A stretch of DNA of 14,550 nt. Origin: Candidatus Kaiserbacteria bacterium. Its GTDB lineage: Bacteria > Patescibacteriota > Minisyncoccia > Phycocordibacterales > UBA2100. Location: contig DPYD01000005.1 in assembly GCA_003545515.1 (NCBI GenBank), positions 1-14,550 on the forward strand, in the 5' to 3' direction. Every line of letters begins with the position of its first letter. Positions within the stretch are counted from its first letter, which is position 1. The translations under genes were made by a program, and so were the position numbers. Below are positions 1-6,421 of this stretch, piece after piece. The notes under the pieces were generated by a model that was given only the letters and a program-made list of their open reading frames with translations, was not told where the DNA came from and ran no database searches.

Positions 1-74
1 ACGCGCACATGTTGCGCGAGACGTCTACCGCCTTCTCGCAGTAACTGTATCTCCTCCGGAGTTCGAGCAATCAT
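1..74 (-). CDS. map: Methionine aminopeptidase, N-terminal fragment (cut by window edge)
   Basis: Only the first 24 codons are visible; the gene continues past base 1. The translation begins MIARTPEEIQLLREGG and continues RRLAQHVR, matching the start of type I methionine aminopeptidases, whose N-termini read roughly MI-x-TPEEIEKMREAG. The enzyme removes the initiator Met from new proteins at the ribosome exit, and map following adk in the spc operon is the usual order. The catalytic metal ligands lie outside the window. The ATG is preceded directly by GGCGGG, which is the right arm of an inverted-repeat element (75-133). The copy of ATGATT at the Adk stop suggests that map once overlapped the adk stop by ATGA. 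Identification rests on a short stretch plus position. Confidence 0.8.
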   Translation of the reverse strand, partial: MIARTPEEIQLLREGGRRLAQHVR

Positions 75-139
75 CCCGCCTTTTCTACGCTCATAATACG
101 AAACGAATGTCTCGACTGAATAGAAAGGGCGGGAATCAT
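69..139. mobile_element. Miniature inverted-repeat element in the adk/map junction
   Basis: Arms of 13 bases at 75-87 (CCCGCCTTTTCTA) and 121-133 (TAGAAAGGGCGGG) are complementary at 12 positions plus one G/T position, around a 33-base centre. The arms are flanked by identical direct repeats AATCAT at 69-74 and 134-139, as expected for a target-site duplication. The duplicated bases are the ATGATT that contains both the Adk stop (TGA) and the Map start (ATG), so the insertion left both genes intact. A second element with the same arms lies at 6731-6823. No transposase is present, so it would be non-autonomous. On the mRNA the right arm ends directly against the map AUG, so the hairpin may also hinder map translation. 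Confidence 0.6.
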
Positions 140-732
140 CGTTCTATGTCGAGAGATGCAAGAATGCTTTGGTGGACAGTATCCACGTCCGGCTCTCCAT
201 CTATTTCATGACCAGTCCAGCCGCATTCCTTGAGAGTTTCGAACGATGGGATAACATCCTTCTCAAACCAAGCAAAGCGTCGCTCAAGCGCTTCCTCCGT
301 AGCGTCGTCATGTCGTCCTCGCCCGATTAGTCGCGTACGCGCGGCATCTTTCGAAAGTGTAATCATAAGCGCGTGCAAACTCGAACGACCATAGAAACGA
401 GCGATATCATCCGCCGCACGCGATTGATCCAGCCTTCTGCAAGTGCCGTCCAAAATAAGATGTTCGGAGCCGGTAAAAGATCGGTTGATAACATCCGTAA
501 GGAGGTACACGGGTATAAATGAAGGCAGTAGACCGCCGGAGGACACAATATCGGTCGTCCGCTTTGCAAGCGAAGTGTCAGTTTTCATGAATTCTCTAGC
601 AAGTGAACCCATTTCTGCACGAGTTACACTGCGCGACGGATCACGCTTCCCAAGGAAACGTTCTAACATATCGGCCTGCGTCCCTTTGCCAGAGCCGGAG
701 ATACCGAAAAACACTACGGTGATCGGGGGCAT
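136..732 (-). CDS. adk: Adenylate kinase, short form without full LID domain
   Basis: Interconverts ATP + AMP and 2 ADP in the cytoplasm. The 198-residue protein has a P-loop at residues 10-18 (GISGSGKGT), the NMP-binding region around 38-70, and the family block corresponding to LLDGFPRT at 92-100, here LILDGTCRR. The change from FP to TC in that block is unusual. Instead of the roughly 30-residue zinc or LID insert, the chain passes straight through RLIGRGRHDD (134-143), whose arginines should bind phosphate, and a second Arg pair at 151-152. The short form is below the usual 210-220 residues. Its ATG follows the gmk stop after two bases and no Shine-Dalgarno is present, so translation is probably coupled to gmk. 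Position next to secY and map supports adk over other nucleoside monophosphate kinases. Confidence 0.85.
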   Translation of the reverse strand: MPPITVVFFGISGSGKGTQADMLERFLGKRDPSRSVTRAEMGSLAREFMKTDTSLAKRTTDIVSSGGLLPSFIPVYLLTDVINRSFTGSEHLILDGTCRRLDQSRAADDIARFYGRSSLHALMITLSKDAARTRLIGRGRHDDATEEALERRFAWFEKDVIPSFETLKECGWTGHEIDGEPDVDTVHQSILASLDIER

Positions 733-734
733 GA

Positions 735-1316
735 TTATGCGAGAGTATAACCCTCTTTTCGTAGTATGGCCACGACATCATCAGCCGTTTCCCCGAGCAT
801 GCCGTCAGCATTCATGACGCGATAGTCATACTGCGGTGCGTGAACACGCAGTTCTTCCTCGGTAATACGCATGCGTTCTTCGAATTCCTCGTGCGACCAT
901 TCCGGAGAACGCGCACGCAGACGCTTCTTAAATTGCCCGATAGATTCCGGCATTATGAAGATTGTGGTCGCATCGTACCTTTTCTTCAAAAGTCGCGCGC
1001 CCTCGATGTCCACTTGCGCGAACACCGTCTTCCCTTGCGCGATTTTCTTTTCGAGGTCCGGAAGATATGTCCCGTAGTAAGTGCCGAGTCCGGGAACGAA
1101 ACGATGCTCCGGTATATTGCCGGAGGCGCGTTCTTTGTCAAAACGCTCCTGCGAGAAGAAATGGTAATCCTTACCCTCCTGCTCTCCGGGACGCTTCGCG
1201 CGCGTGGTGACGGTGACGAGTCGCGTGCAATTCGGATGCCGACGTACTATCTCTGCAATGAGAACATTCTTGCCACTCCCGGAGGGACCTGCGATGACAA
1301 CAACTTGCCTCGTCAT
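735..1316 (-). CDS. gmk: Guanylate kinase
   Basis: Phosphorylates GMP to GDP using ATP. The protein has 193 residues, a normal length for the family. The P-loop is at 10-16 (GPSGSGK), followed by the GMP-binding block TVTTRAKRPGE (35-45) and GKDYHFF (48-54); FVPGLGTYYGT and the VDIEGA block follow in family order. P-loop residues 17-18 are N-V where most members have G-T or S-T, a mild deviation. It is preceded by a heptad-repeat spacer after secY and has no Shine-Dalgarno; adk starts two bases after its stop. gmk between secY and adk is not the usual spc-operon order, where adk follows secY directly. This makes a small nucleotide-kinase pair inside the ribosomal operon. Confidence 0.93.
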   Translation of the reverse strand: MTRQVVVIAGPSGSGKNVLIAEIVRRHPNCTRLVTVTTRAKRPGEQEGKDYHFFSQERFDKERASGNIPEHRFVPGLGTYYGTYLPDLEKKIAQGKTVFAQVDIEGARLLKKRYDATTIFIMPESIGQFKKRLRARSPEWSHEEFEERMRITEEELRVHAPQYDYRVMNADGMLGETADDVVAILRKEGYTLA

Positions 1317-1318
1317 GA

Positions 1319-1396
1319 AGTAAAAAGTAACAGGTAAAAAGGAAAAAGTATAATTGAAATCTACTTTTTACTTCTTACTTCTAAATTTTTACTTTT
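1319..1396. repeat. Two facing heptad-repeat blocks in the secY/gmk spacer
   Basis: Bases 1319-1353 read as five units of seven (AGTAAAA, AGTAACA, GGTAAAA, AGGAAAA, AGTATAA). Bases 1362-1396 read as five more (TACTTTT, TACTTCT, TACTTCT, AAATTTT, TACTTTT). The second block is the reverse complement of the first in kind, so the spacer can fold into a long A/T-rich stem with an 8-base loop. No terminator or Shine-Dalgarno is visible. Confidence 0.75.
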
Positions 1397-1404
1397 CTCT
1401 TGTT

Positions 1405-2679
1405 TTAGTATTCCCTGATGGATGTCTGAGCGTCAATCTTCTTTATGACATCGAGAACTACCATTACGGCTATCAAGAGCGCCGTGCCGCCAATGGTAAA
1501 TGTCGTTATACCGGTAATGCCCTGTATAACGATGGGAAAAACTGCGACCGCACCAAGAAACGAGGCGCCGACCAAGGTGATACGCGTGATTATAGTGCCA
1601 AGGTACTCCGCCGTGTTATTTCCCGGTCTCACACCTGGAATGAAAGCGCCGTTTTTCTGGAGATTCTTGGCTATTTGATTCGGCTCGAATGTGATCGCCG
1701 TGTAGAAATAAGTAAACACGAACACGAGGACAAAGTAGAGAGCGCCGTAGATCCAATTGTTCGAGAGCGCATTGGCAACCACGGTCGCAGGTACCGAGAG
1801 TAGTGTAACCGAACTTTGAGCAAGAAATGAAGCAATCATCTGCGGGAACAGGAGGAAGGAGAGGGCGAATATAATCGGGAGTACTCCGGCCTGATTAACG
1901 CGAATGGGGAGGTACGTGGATATACCGCCTAAAACCTTCGAACCGCGCACGCGTCGAGCATACGTCACAGGGATGGGTCGCTCCGATTCGGTGATAAATA
2001 CGACTCCCGCCGTTATGAGAACCGCGGCGGCGGCGAAGCCGATATAAGCCGGAAGTTGCGACACGTCAAAGGCAAAGAGGAGTTGAGCGAATGCGGAAGG
2101 GATAGAAGCCACGATACCTGCGAAGATGATGATGGAAACTCCGTTACCTACGCCGAATTCCGTTATGAGCTCCCCTATCCACATAATAAGAAGCGCTCCC
2201 GCCGCTATGACCATAATATTTGCGAACATCTGCAGGGGATCCAGAGGAGGCACGATGCCGTTTTGACGCAACAGTATAAGAAAACCGAACGCCTGAATGA
2301 ACGCAAGCGGCACGGTGAGATACCGCGCATATTGCATAAATCGCGCGCGTCCCGCATCGCCCTCTTCCTGATACATTGACTTGAGTTTCGGCGATAGAAC
2401 GGTCGAAAGTTGCATAATGATAGCGGCGGTTATGTATGGCGCCACACCTATCATCATGATGGAAAGATTGGAGAAACCGCCGCCTGAAAATACATTGAGG
2501 AGTCCGAGGAATTGATTCCCGCTAAGAAGATTTTGGAGCTCGACGACGTTGATGCCGGGAATGGGAATAGCCGCAAGAATACGGAAGACTACGAGAGCGG
2601 ACAGGACGAAAAAGACCCGATTGCGCAATGTTTCGTCTTCGATAACGAGCTTAATTTTGCGTACGAAAGCGTCCCACAT
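1405..2679 (-). CDS. secY: Protein translocase subunit SecY
   Basis: Central membrane channel of the Sec translocon, which passes or inserts unfolded proteins across the cytoplasmic membrane. The 424-residue product has the ten expected hydrophobic segments, the first at about 21-43 (with PIPG at 39-42). The plug region follows at about 50-75, and the segment ending MQLSTVLSP lies at 89-97. Family blocks are clear: STYLPIRVNQAGVLPIIFA (254-272), NLQKNGAFIPGVRPG (339-353) and TAEYLGTIITRITLVGA (356-372). It starts four bases after the L15 stop, without a Shine-Dalgarno close to the ATG, and ends in REY. The standard L15-SecY order is kept. It is slightly shorter than the E. coli protein (443). 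Confidence 0.97.
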   Translation of the reverse strand: MWDAFVRKIKLVIEDETLRNRVFFVLSALVVFRILAAIPIPGINVVELQNLLSGNQFLGLLNVFSGGGFSNLSIMMIGVAPYITAAIIMQLSTVLSPKLKSMYQEEGDAGRARFMQYARYLTVPLAFIQAFGFLILLRQNGIVPPLDPLQMFANIMVIAAGALLIMWIGELITEFGVGNGVSIIIFAGIVASIPSAFAQLLFAFDVSQLPAYIGFAAAAVLITAGVVFITESERPIPVTYARRVRGSKVLGGISTYLPIRVNQAGVLPIIFALSFLLFPQMIASFLAQSSVTLLSVPATVVANALSNNWIYGALYFVLVFVFTYFYTAITFEPNQIAKNLQKNGAFIPGVRPGNNTAEYLGTIITRITLVGASFLGAVAVFPIVIQGITGITTFTIGGTALLIAVMVVLDVIKKIDAQTSIREY

Positions 2680-2682
2680 ATG

Positions 2683-3135
2683 TTATATGATACTCCCCCC
2701 GGCGTTCTCGATAACGATGCGAGTGGAAGCAGAGACCGTAACCCCTTTGAACGAAAGTTTTTTCGACAGAACGCCTCCTCCTATGACCTTAACAAACGGT
2801 TTCTTCCCGTGCGTACGCAGATGCAGACGCTCGGCAAGAAGCGCTGATGTTATTTCTTCGCCTGCAGTGAAAAACGGTTCTATGCGCGCGAGAGAAACAG
2901 GAATTGCACGCGAGCGATCACCTACTACAGAGCGACCGCGGTTTTTTCCGAAACCCCGCCGCTTGGGAATCTTTTTAATGATATCGCGCATCTCCGGCCG
3001 TTTCTTTCGGCCTGCACGAGCATTCTGACCCTTAGTGCCGCGACCCGAGGTCTTACCACGGCCGCTCGACTGGCCGCGACCAACGCGCTTCTTCGAGCGC
3101 ATCGTCATTCTTTTGAGTGTATGTAGTCCTGTCAT
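2683..3135 (-). CDS. rplO: 50S ribosomal protein L15
   Basis: Binds 23S rRNA late in large-subunit assembly. 150 residues. The N-terminus TGLHTLKR matches the family MKLHELKP start and is followed by the basic Gly-Arg segment KKRVGRG...GRGKTSGRGTKGQNAR (about 16-41) that threads into rRNA. The C-terminal region ends SARTRIVIENAGGS-like, as in other L15 proteins. It lies directly after S5 with only 13 bases between: no L30 gene is present, whereas most bacteria have rpmD here. No Shine-Dalgarno precedes the ATG. Downstream ATGs at codons 10 and 12 exist, but the LHTLK block favours the first. Confidence 0.96.
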   Translation of the reverse strand: MTGLHTLKRMTMRSKKRVGRGQSSGRGKTSGRGTKGQNARAGRKKRPEMRDIIKKIPKRRGFGKNRGRSVVGDRSRAIPVSLARIEPFFTAGEEITSALLAERLHLRTHGKKPFVKVIGGGVLSKKLSFKGVTVSASTRIVIENAGGSII

Positions 3136-3151
3136 AATTTTTTACGCAAAT

Positions 3152-3811
3152 TTATTTATTTGTACTCGCCGTCGGCCGTTTACTGATTTTCCGAAGCGCT
3201 TCAACGGCGGCACGAGCATTGTTGATGGCGTTTTTACTGCGTGAAAGCAACTTTGCGGTCACGTCAGTGACACCGCCAAGTTCAAGAACCGCACGTACGC
3301 TCGAACCCGCGACCAGGCCGCTCCCGGACGAAGGGCGTATCGCGACAACCGATGCGCAATACTTCGCCTCCACGTCGTGCTTAATGCTGTTACTTTTCGT
3401 GAGTTCAAGCGTCAGCATGTTGCGTTTGGCGTCACGCATCGCTTTTTCTATGGCAAGCGCGGTGTCGGACGCTTTCCCCAATCCAACGCCCACCCTACCC
3501 TTTTTATCGCCCAAGACCATCGCCACACTGAAATTGAAGCGCCGACCGCCGGCCATAACACGTGCGACGCGGCGGATGCCGATAAGTTTCTGATCAAATT
3601 CACTCCTAGCTCCGTCACGTCCGCCCCGCGGAGTACGTCGAGTGCCGCCACGTCCTCGTTGTGGAGCACCTCTACGTCCACGCGCTGGTCGCACATCTTG
3701 TTTTGATGAGGAAGAAGAATCGGCACTCGATTCTTCCATAGATACGCTTGCCGTTTCTTCACCGGGAACGGCAATGATTTCTTCTTTTTTTGCTGTAAAT
3801 TCAGATATCAT
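3152..3811 (-). CDS. rpsE: 30S ribosomal protein S5 with long disordered N-terminal extension
   Basis: Small-subunit protein at the mRNA entry site, involved in decoding accuracy. The S5 core begins near residue 70 (EFDQKLIGIRRVARVMAGGRRFNF), followed by GDKKGRVGVGLGKASD, the usual dsRNA-binding-like block, and a C-terminal domain with SGSGLVAGSSVRAVLELGGVTDV. The first about 70 residues are not in typical S5: an acidic/Ser stretch (10-37) followed by a basic Arg-Gly stretch (40-68, RGRRGAPQRGRGGTRR). Total length is 219 against about 166 in E. coli. Such extensions occur in CPR ribosomal proteins; a role in rRNA binding is only inferred. It starts six bases after the L18 stop, without a Shine-Dalgarno. 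Confidence 0.96.
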   Translation of the reverse strand: MISEFTAKKEEIIAVPGEETASVSMEESSADSSSSSKQDVRPARGRRGAPQRGRGGTRRTPRGGRDGARSEFDQKLIGIRRVARVMAGGRRFNFSVAMVLGDKKGRVGVGLGKASDTALAIEKAMRDAKRNMLTLELTKSNSIKHDVEAKYCASVVAIRPSSGSGLVAGSSVRAVLELGGVTDVTAKLLSRSKNAINNARAAVEALRKISKRPTASTNK

Positions 3812-3816
3812 ATCGT

Positions 3817-4186
3817 ATTAAAAGTCCAAACCGGCCTTTCGGGCCGCATCTGCAAATGCCTTTATCGTTCCAAGATATTGGAACCCGCCGCGATCAAAGA
3901 CTACTTTTTTGACCCCTTTTTCCAGAGCATGTTTTGCGAGAGTAATGGCGGCATTCTCCGCCCGCTCACGTGGTGTTGCGCCGTTTTCATCCGCAGATGA
4001 AATAAATGCTATCGTGACACCCTTTGTATCGTCAATTACTTGAGCCACAAGACGTGTGTTGGACTTATGTACAGAAAGGCGAGGGCGTTTTTCGGTGCCC
4101 ACAACTTTCGCGCGCACGCGTCGATGACGACGATCTCGTTGCTCTATTTTGGTCAATGATGTTGTCATACCGTTAATTAAAAGTCC
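3817..4186. repeat. 11-bp direct repeats flanking rplR
   Basis: The sequence ATTAAAAGTCC occurs at 3817-3827, covering the L18 stop and last codons, and again at 4176-4186, in the L6/L18 spacer just before the L18 start. On the coding strand each copy is GGACTTTTAAT and is followed within ten bases by the next gene's ATG. The pair brackets the gene exactly and may reflect a past duplication or recombination around rplR. It could also be chance in A/T-rich sequence. Confidence 0.4.
3818..4168 (-). CDS. rplR: 50S ribosomal protein L18
   Basis: Binds 5S rRNA and helps place it in the central protuberance together with L5. 116 residues, the usual bacterial length. The family signatures are present: RDRRHRRVRAKVVGTEKRPRL near the N-terminus, VHKSNTRLVAQVIDD, and the C-terminal VVFDRGGFQYLGTIKAFADAARKAGL. 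It starts 24 bases after the L6 stop. No Shine-Dalgarno is visible; the ATG is preceded by T as in most genes here. It ends in GLDF, a common L18 C-terminus. Confidence 0.97.
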   Translation of the reverse strand: MTTSLTKIEQRDRRHRRVRAKVVGTEKRPRLSVHKSNTRLVAQVIDDTKGVTIAFISSADENGATPRERAENAAITLAKHALEKGVKKVVFDRGGFQYLGTIKAFADAARKAGLDF

Positions 4187-4192
4187 TATATA

Positions 4193-4738
4193 CTACGCTG
4201 AAGCCGCAGCTGCCTTTTTACCTTGTTTCATTCGAATTACCTCACCTTCATATCGTATTCCCTTGCCCTTATATGGTTCCGGCTTCCTAACAGCGCGGAT
4301 CTCTGCGGCAAATTGCCCCACTTGCTCTTTATCGGCTCCGGAAATGGAAATGTTGTTCTTATCTACCGAAACAGCAATACCTTCAGGAACAGTGACGAGT
4401 ACCGGGTGTGAAAAACCAACTGAGAGTTTCAACTGTTTTCCGGCAAGTTCCGCTCGATATCCTATTCCTTCTACCATAAGATTCTTCGTAAACGGCTGTG
4501 TTACGCCGGAAATCATATTACGAACGTGCGCAGCATACGTGCCCCACAGTGCGCGCGCAAGACGGTTGTTTTTAACGGGGGTGACGGTAACAGTACTGCT
4601 GTCAACCGAAACTGAAACAGCAGGATGAATTGCGCGCCGGAGCGTTCCACCTTTCCCCTTCACAATAAGCTCGCTTGAAATAACTGACACTTCAGTGCCC
4701 GCGGGGATTTTTATAGGAAGTTTTCCAATTCTACTCAT
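4193..4738 (-). CDS. rplF: 50S ribosomal protein L6
   Basis: Large-subunit protein near the sarcin-ricin loop and factor-binding site. 181 residues with two related domains; the N-terminus MSRIGKLPIKIPAGTEV is diagnostic. The C-terminal domain carries VEGIGYRAELAGKQLKLSVGFSHPV and the conserved motif RKPEPYKGKGIRY (about 151-163). The tail ends in a short Lys/Ala run. Downstream of S8 it is separated by a 76-base spacer made mostly of heptad repeats; no Shine-Dalgarno precedes the ATG (TTTTTCCTATG). Confidence 0.97.
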   Translation of the reverse strand: MSRIGKLPIKIPAGTEVSVISSELIVKGKGGTLRRAIHPAVSVSVDSSTVTVTPVKNNRLARALWGTYAAHVRNMISGVTQPFTKNLMVEGIGYRAELAGKQLKLSVGFSHPVLVTVPEGIAVSVDKNNISISGADKEQVGQFAAEIRAVRKPEPYKGKGIRYEGEVIRMKQGKKAAAASA

Positions 4739-4771
4739 AGGAAAAAGCTGACAGCAGAAAAACCGCCCAGT

Positions 4772-4813
4772 TTGTATTCTGTAAACTGTAAACTGTTATC
4801 TGTAAACTGTTTT
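4772..4813. repeat. Heptad tandem repeat in the rplF/rpsH spacer
   Basis: Six consecutive units of seven bases: TTGTATT, CTGTAAA, CTGTAAA, CTGTTAT, CTGTAAA, CTGTTTT. The block ends just before the S8 stop codon. Three units are identical and the others differ at two to four bases. The unit is unrelated in sequence to the heptads at other junctions of this operon, but the period is the same. Confidence 0.85.
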
Positions 4814-4814
4814 G

Positions 4815-5210
4815 TTACCATATCTCAAAAAGTACTTCGCCGCCCACCTTTTCTTTACGTGCCTCTTTATCGGTAACAATGCCTTTCGGGGTAGAGAGAA
4901 TTAGAGAACCATGGCCATAACGGACTGGCCTAACTTCTCGCACGCCTATATACACCCGACGGCCGGGTTTCGAAACACGTCGCATACCGCGAATGACATG
5001 CGCCCCACTTTCATCGTACTTGAGTACCACATCCAGTGTTTTATGTACTTTCTTTCCCTTTTTCTCCGCCGCCTGTACATATCCCGCATCTTTAAGTTTT
5101 TCCGCAATTGCCATTTTAAGGGCAGAATACGGGATGGACACCGACGCTTTACCGATGGCGCCCGCGTTTTTAATGCGGATTATGAAATCACCGACAGTAT
5201 CGCCTACCAT
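4815..5210 (-). CDS. rpsH: 30S ribosomal protein S8
   Basis: Primary 16S rRNA-binding protein of the central domain and, in E. coli, the translational repressor of the spc operon. 131 residues, the standard length. Start is [17 protein letters not shown] (family: M-x-DPIADMLTRIRNA); the C-terminal block [17 protein letters not shown] and [26 protein letters not shown] is typical. Its ATG lies inside the end of S14, with a seven-base overlap (ATGGTAG), so translation is probably coupled to S14. Confidence 0.97.
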   Translation of the reverse strand: MVGDTVGDFIIRIKNAGAIGKASVSIPYSALKMAIAEKLKDAGYVQAAEKKGKKVHKTLDVVLKYDESGAHVIRGMRRVSKPGRRVYIGVREVRPVRYGHGSLILSTPKGIVTDKEARKEKVGGEVLFEIW

Positions 5211-5389
5211 GAGCTTTTCTTTATTCCCGGTATGTTCCCTTCAAGCGCCTCGTCGCGGAAGCAAATACGGCAAAGATTGAAATCGCGCATAAAACCTCGG
5301 GGACGACCGCACTTGAAACAACGCCGCACAGTGCGACTCGAGAACTTCGGCTTGCGATTCGCCTTTGCGATCATTGATTTCTTGGCCAT
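5204..5389 (-). CDS. rpsN: 30S ribosomal protein S14, zinc-binding short type
   Basis: Small-subunit head protein. The 61-residue form beginning [16 protein letters not shown] and ending [10 protein letters not shown] is the short zinc-ribbon S14. Four cysteines at 24, 27, 40 and 43 form the CxxC...CxxC zinc site. An ATG two codons upstream (5395, adding MS) is possible, but MAKK is the family start. The gene overlaps S8 by seven bases. Upstream it is not close to L5 as usual: an opposing gene with terminators on both sides intervenes, and no convincing promoter or Shine-Dalgarno was found in the 110 bases before the start. Confidence 0.95.
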   Translation of the reverse strand: MAKKSMIAKANRKPKFSSRTVRRCFKCGRPRGFMRDFNLCRICFRDEALEGNIPGIKKSSW

Positions 5390-5498
5390 AGACATAGCGC
5401 CACGGAAAGGGAGATTTGAAGCTCTTGCACCCTGCCTTGCGGCTCCGGGTTATGGACGCTTCTTCATGTGACCCTGTTCTTCTTCCAACCTGTGGTAA

Positions 5499-5523
5499 AA
5501 AAACAAGGCCCCCTGCGAGGCCT
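5499..5523 (-). terminator. Intrinsic terminator facing the operon direction, before rpsN
   Basis: On the minus strand AGGCC, an 8-base loop TCGCAGGG and GGCCT are followed by TGTTTTTTT. The five-pair stem is all but one G/C and the T-run is long, so it should work as an intrinsic terminator for leftward transcription, that is for transcripts coming from L5. There is no matching T-run on the plus strand. Confidence 0.65.
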
Positions 5524-5563
5524 GCCCACTATAAGCGAGATGAATATGGAAGTCAAACCTTTG

Positions 5564-5596
5564 TGGTATATTAGGAACTAGATGTTCAAGAAGGAG
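5564..5596 (+). promoter_or_regulatory. Extended -10 promoter and Shine-Dalgarno of the cassette gene
   Basis: TGG followed by TATATT (5564-5572) is an extended -10 box; no good -35 is seen. It is followed by AAGGAG at 5591-5596, seven bases before the ATG at 5604. This consensus ribosome-binding site stands out because almost none of the ribosomal genes in the window has one. Confidence 0.5.
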
Positions 5597-5603
5597 AAAG
5601 AAC

Positions 5604-5861
5604 ATGACGACTATCGAACAGTTCTTTGGGCTCGAATCCTATGTGAGCCCTTCTTTCATACGCGACCCACTCTCTCGAGCTGCCGACAGAGATTTCTCGC
5701 TTGTATATCGAGCGCTTCAATCGACCCCGCCTGTCGAGAAGACGTATCGCGGTGGATTCATGTGGCGGAAGAGGCGCGTATGCTTTGTATTGCTCCTCGA
5801 CGACGTCATCGCTCGGATTCACGAACTCAAGAAGGCTCGCCGCGCAAAAGGCCGCACGTGA
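5604..5861 (+). CDS. Small protein of unknown function, inserted opposite to the operon
   Basis: I do not recognise this family. The 85-residue product starts MTTIEQFFGLESYVSPSFIR, has a charged middle, a hydrophobic patch VCFVLLLDDVIARIHELK (59-76) that looks like an amphipathic helix rather than a membrane span, and a basic tail KKARRAKGRT. It is the only plus-strand gene in the window and sits between L5 and S14, which are normally adjacent. Support for being real: an extended -10 promoter, AAGGAG at ideal spacing, and a stop codon lying in the loop of a strong terminator. A short basic protein of this type might bind nucleic acid, but that is a guess. Confidence 0.65.
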   Translation: MTTIEQFFGLESYVSPSFIRDPLSRAADRDFSLVYRALQSTPPVEKTYRGGFMWRKRRVCFVLLLDDVIARIHELKKARRAKGRT

Positions 5862-5872
5862 GTGCGGCCTTT
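5847..5872. terminator. Bidirectional terminator shared by the cassette gene and rplE
   Basis: An 11-pair perfect stem, AAAGGCCGCAC (5847-5857) and GTGCGGCCTTT (5862-5872), closes a GTGA loop that contains the TGA stop of the plus-strand gene. The plus side continues TTTCCTTATCTTC and the minus side TTTTGCGCGG. It is therefore a good terminator for the plus-strand gene and a plausible one for transcripts leaving L5, whose stop is 15 bases away. Confidence 0.8.
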
Positions 5873-5887
5873 CCTTATCTTCATTTC

Positions 5888-6418
5888 TTAAGAGCGCAGC
5901 GGCACTCCGAGATGACGCAAAAACGCTTCTGCTTCCTTTTTGTTCTTGGCGCTGGTTACGATAGTAACCGCGACGCCAAATATGTCCTTTGACTCCTCGT
6001 CGGCAGTCTCCGGAAACACGATGTGTTCTTTGAGACCGATGGTTATATTTCCCATCTCGTCGATCACTTTGGATGAAATCCCGCGGAAGTCTTTTACGCG
6101 CGGGAGTACGATATGGACAAGCTTGTCCAAGAACGACCGACATCGTTCTCCGCGTAAGGTCACTTGGTATCCTACGACATCGCCCTTGCGAGTTTTGAAA
6201 GCCGCAATGGATTTTCTCGCTTGACGCGGGGCTGGCGCTTGGCCTGTAATACGAGCGAGTCGCTCCTGTATAAGTTCGTGGCGCTTCTTGTCCTTCCCAG
6301 TGCTGACACCTGTAGAAACGACAATTTTCACAACGCGGGGCGTCTGCATAACATTCTTATAACCAAGCGTGTCTTTGAGCGCGTTGAAGGTGTGTGATTG
6401 TGAGGTCGTTTTTGTCAT
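5888..6418 (-). CDS. rplE: 50S ribosomal protein L5
   Basis: Binds 5S rRNA and contacts the P-site tRNA from the central protuberance. 176 residues. Family blocks: NVMQTPRVVKIVVSTGVS near the N-terminus, ITGQAPAPRQARKSIAAFKTRKGDVVGYQVTLRG, the segment FLDKLVHIVLPRVKDFRGIS and the C-terminal GLKEHIVFPE and GVAVTIVTSAKNKKEAEAFLRHLGVPL. It starts three bases after the L24 stop. Directly after its stop lies a strong hairpin (5847-5872), and the next operon gene S14 is about 500 bases away instead of adjacent. Confidence 0.97.
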   Translation of the reverse strand: MTKTTSQSHTFNALKDTLGYKNVMQTPRVVKIVVSTGVSTGKDKKRHELIQERLARITGQAPAPRQARKSIAAFKTRKGDVVGYQVTLRGERCRSFLDKLVHIVLPRVKDFRGISSKVIDEMGNITIGLKEHIVFPETADEESKDIFGVAVTIVTSAKNKKEAEAFLRHLGVPLRS

Positions 6419-6421
6419 ACG

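Larger units (their letters stand above)
5396..5603. other. Spacer between rpsN and the opposing cassette gene
   Basis: About 208 bases without a gene. From the S14 side: a weak hairpin near 5433-5454 (ACCC/GGGT outside GCC/GGC), a minus-strand terminator (5499-5523), and the promoter and Shine-Dalgarno of the plus-strand gene. On the minus strand the segment just before S14 contains TTCAAATC, which resembles a tRNA T-loop, but the flanking bases do not pair. No clear minus-strand promoter for S14 is seen. Confidence 0.5.

Noticed and set aside
5396..5470. A tRNA-like 3' half before S14 (TTCAAATC on the minus strand)
   Set aside because: The bases on both sides of the loop do not form a T-stem, and no acceptor or anticodon arm is found.
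5586..6143. A 185-codon minus-strand frame across L5 and the cassette
   Set aside because: It overlaps L5 out of frame and crosses the strong terminator hairpin; composition is not protein-like.
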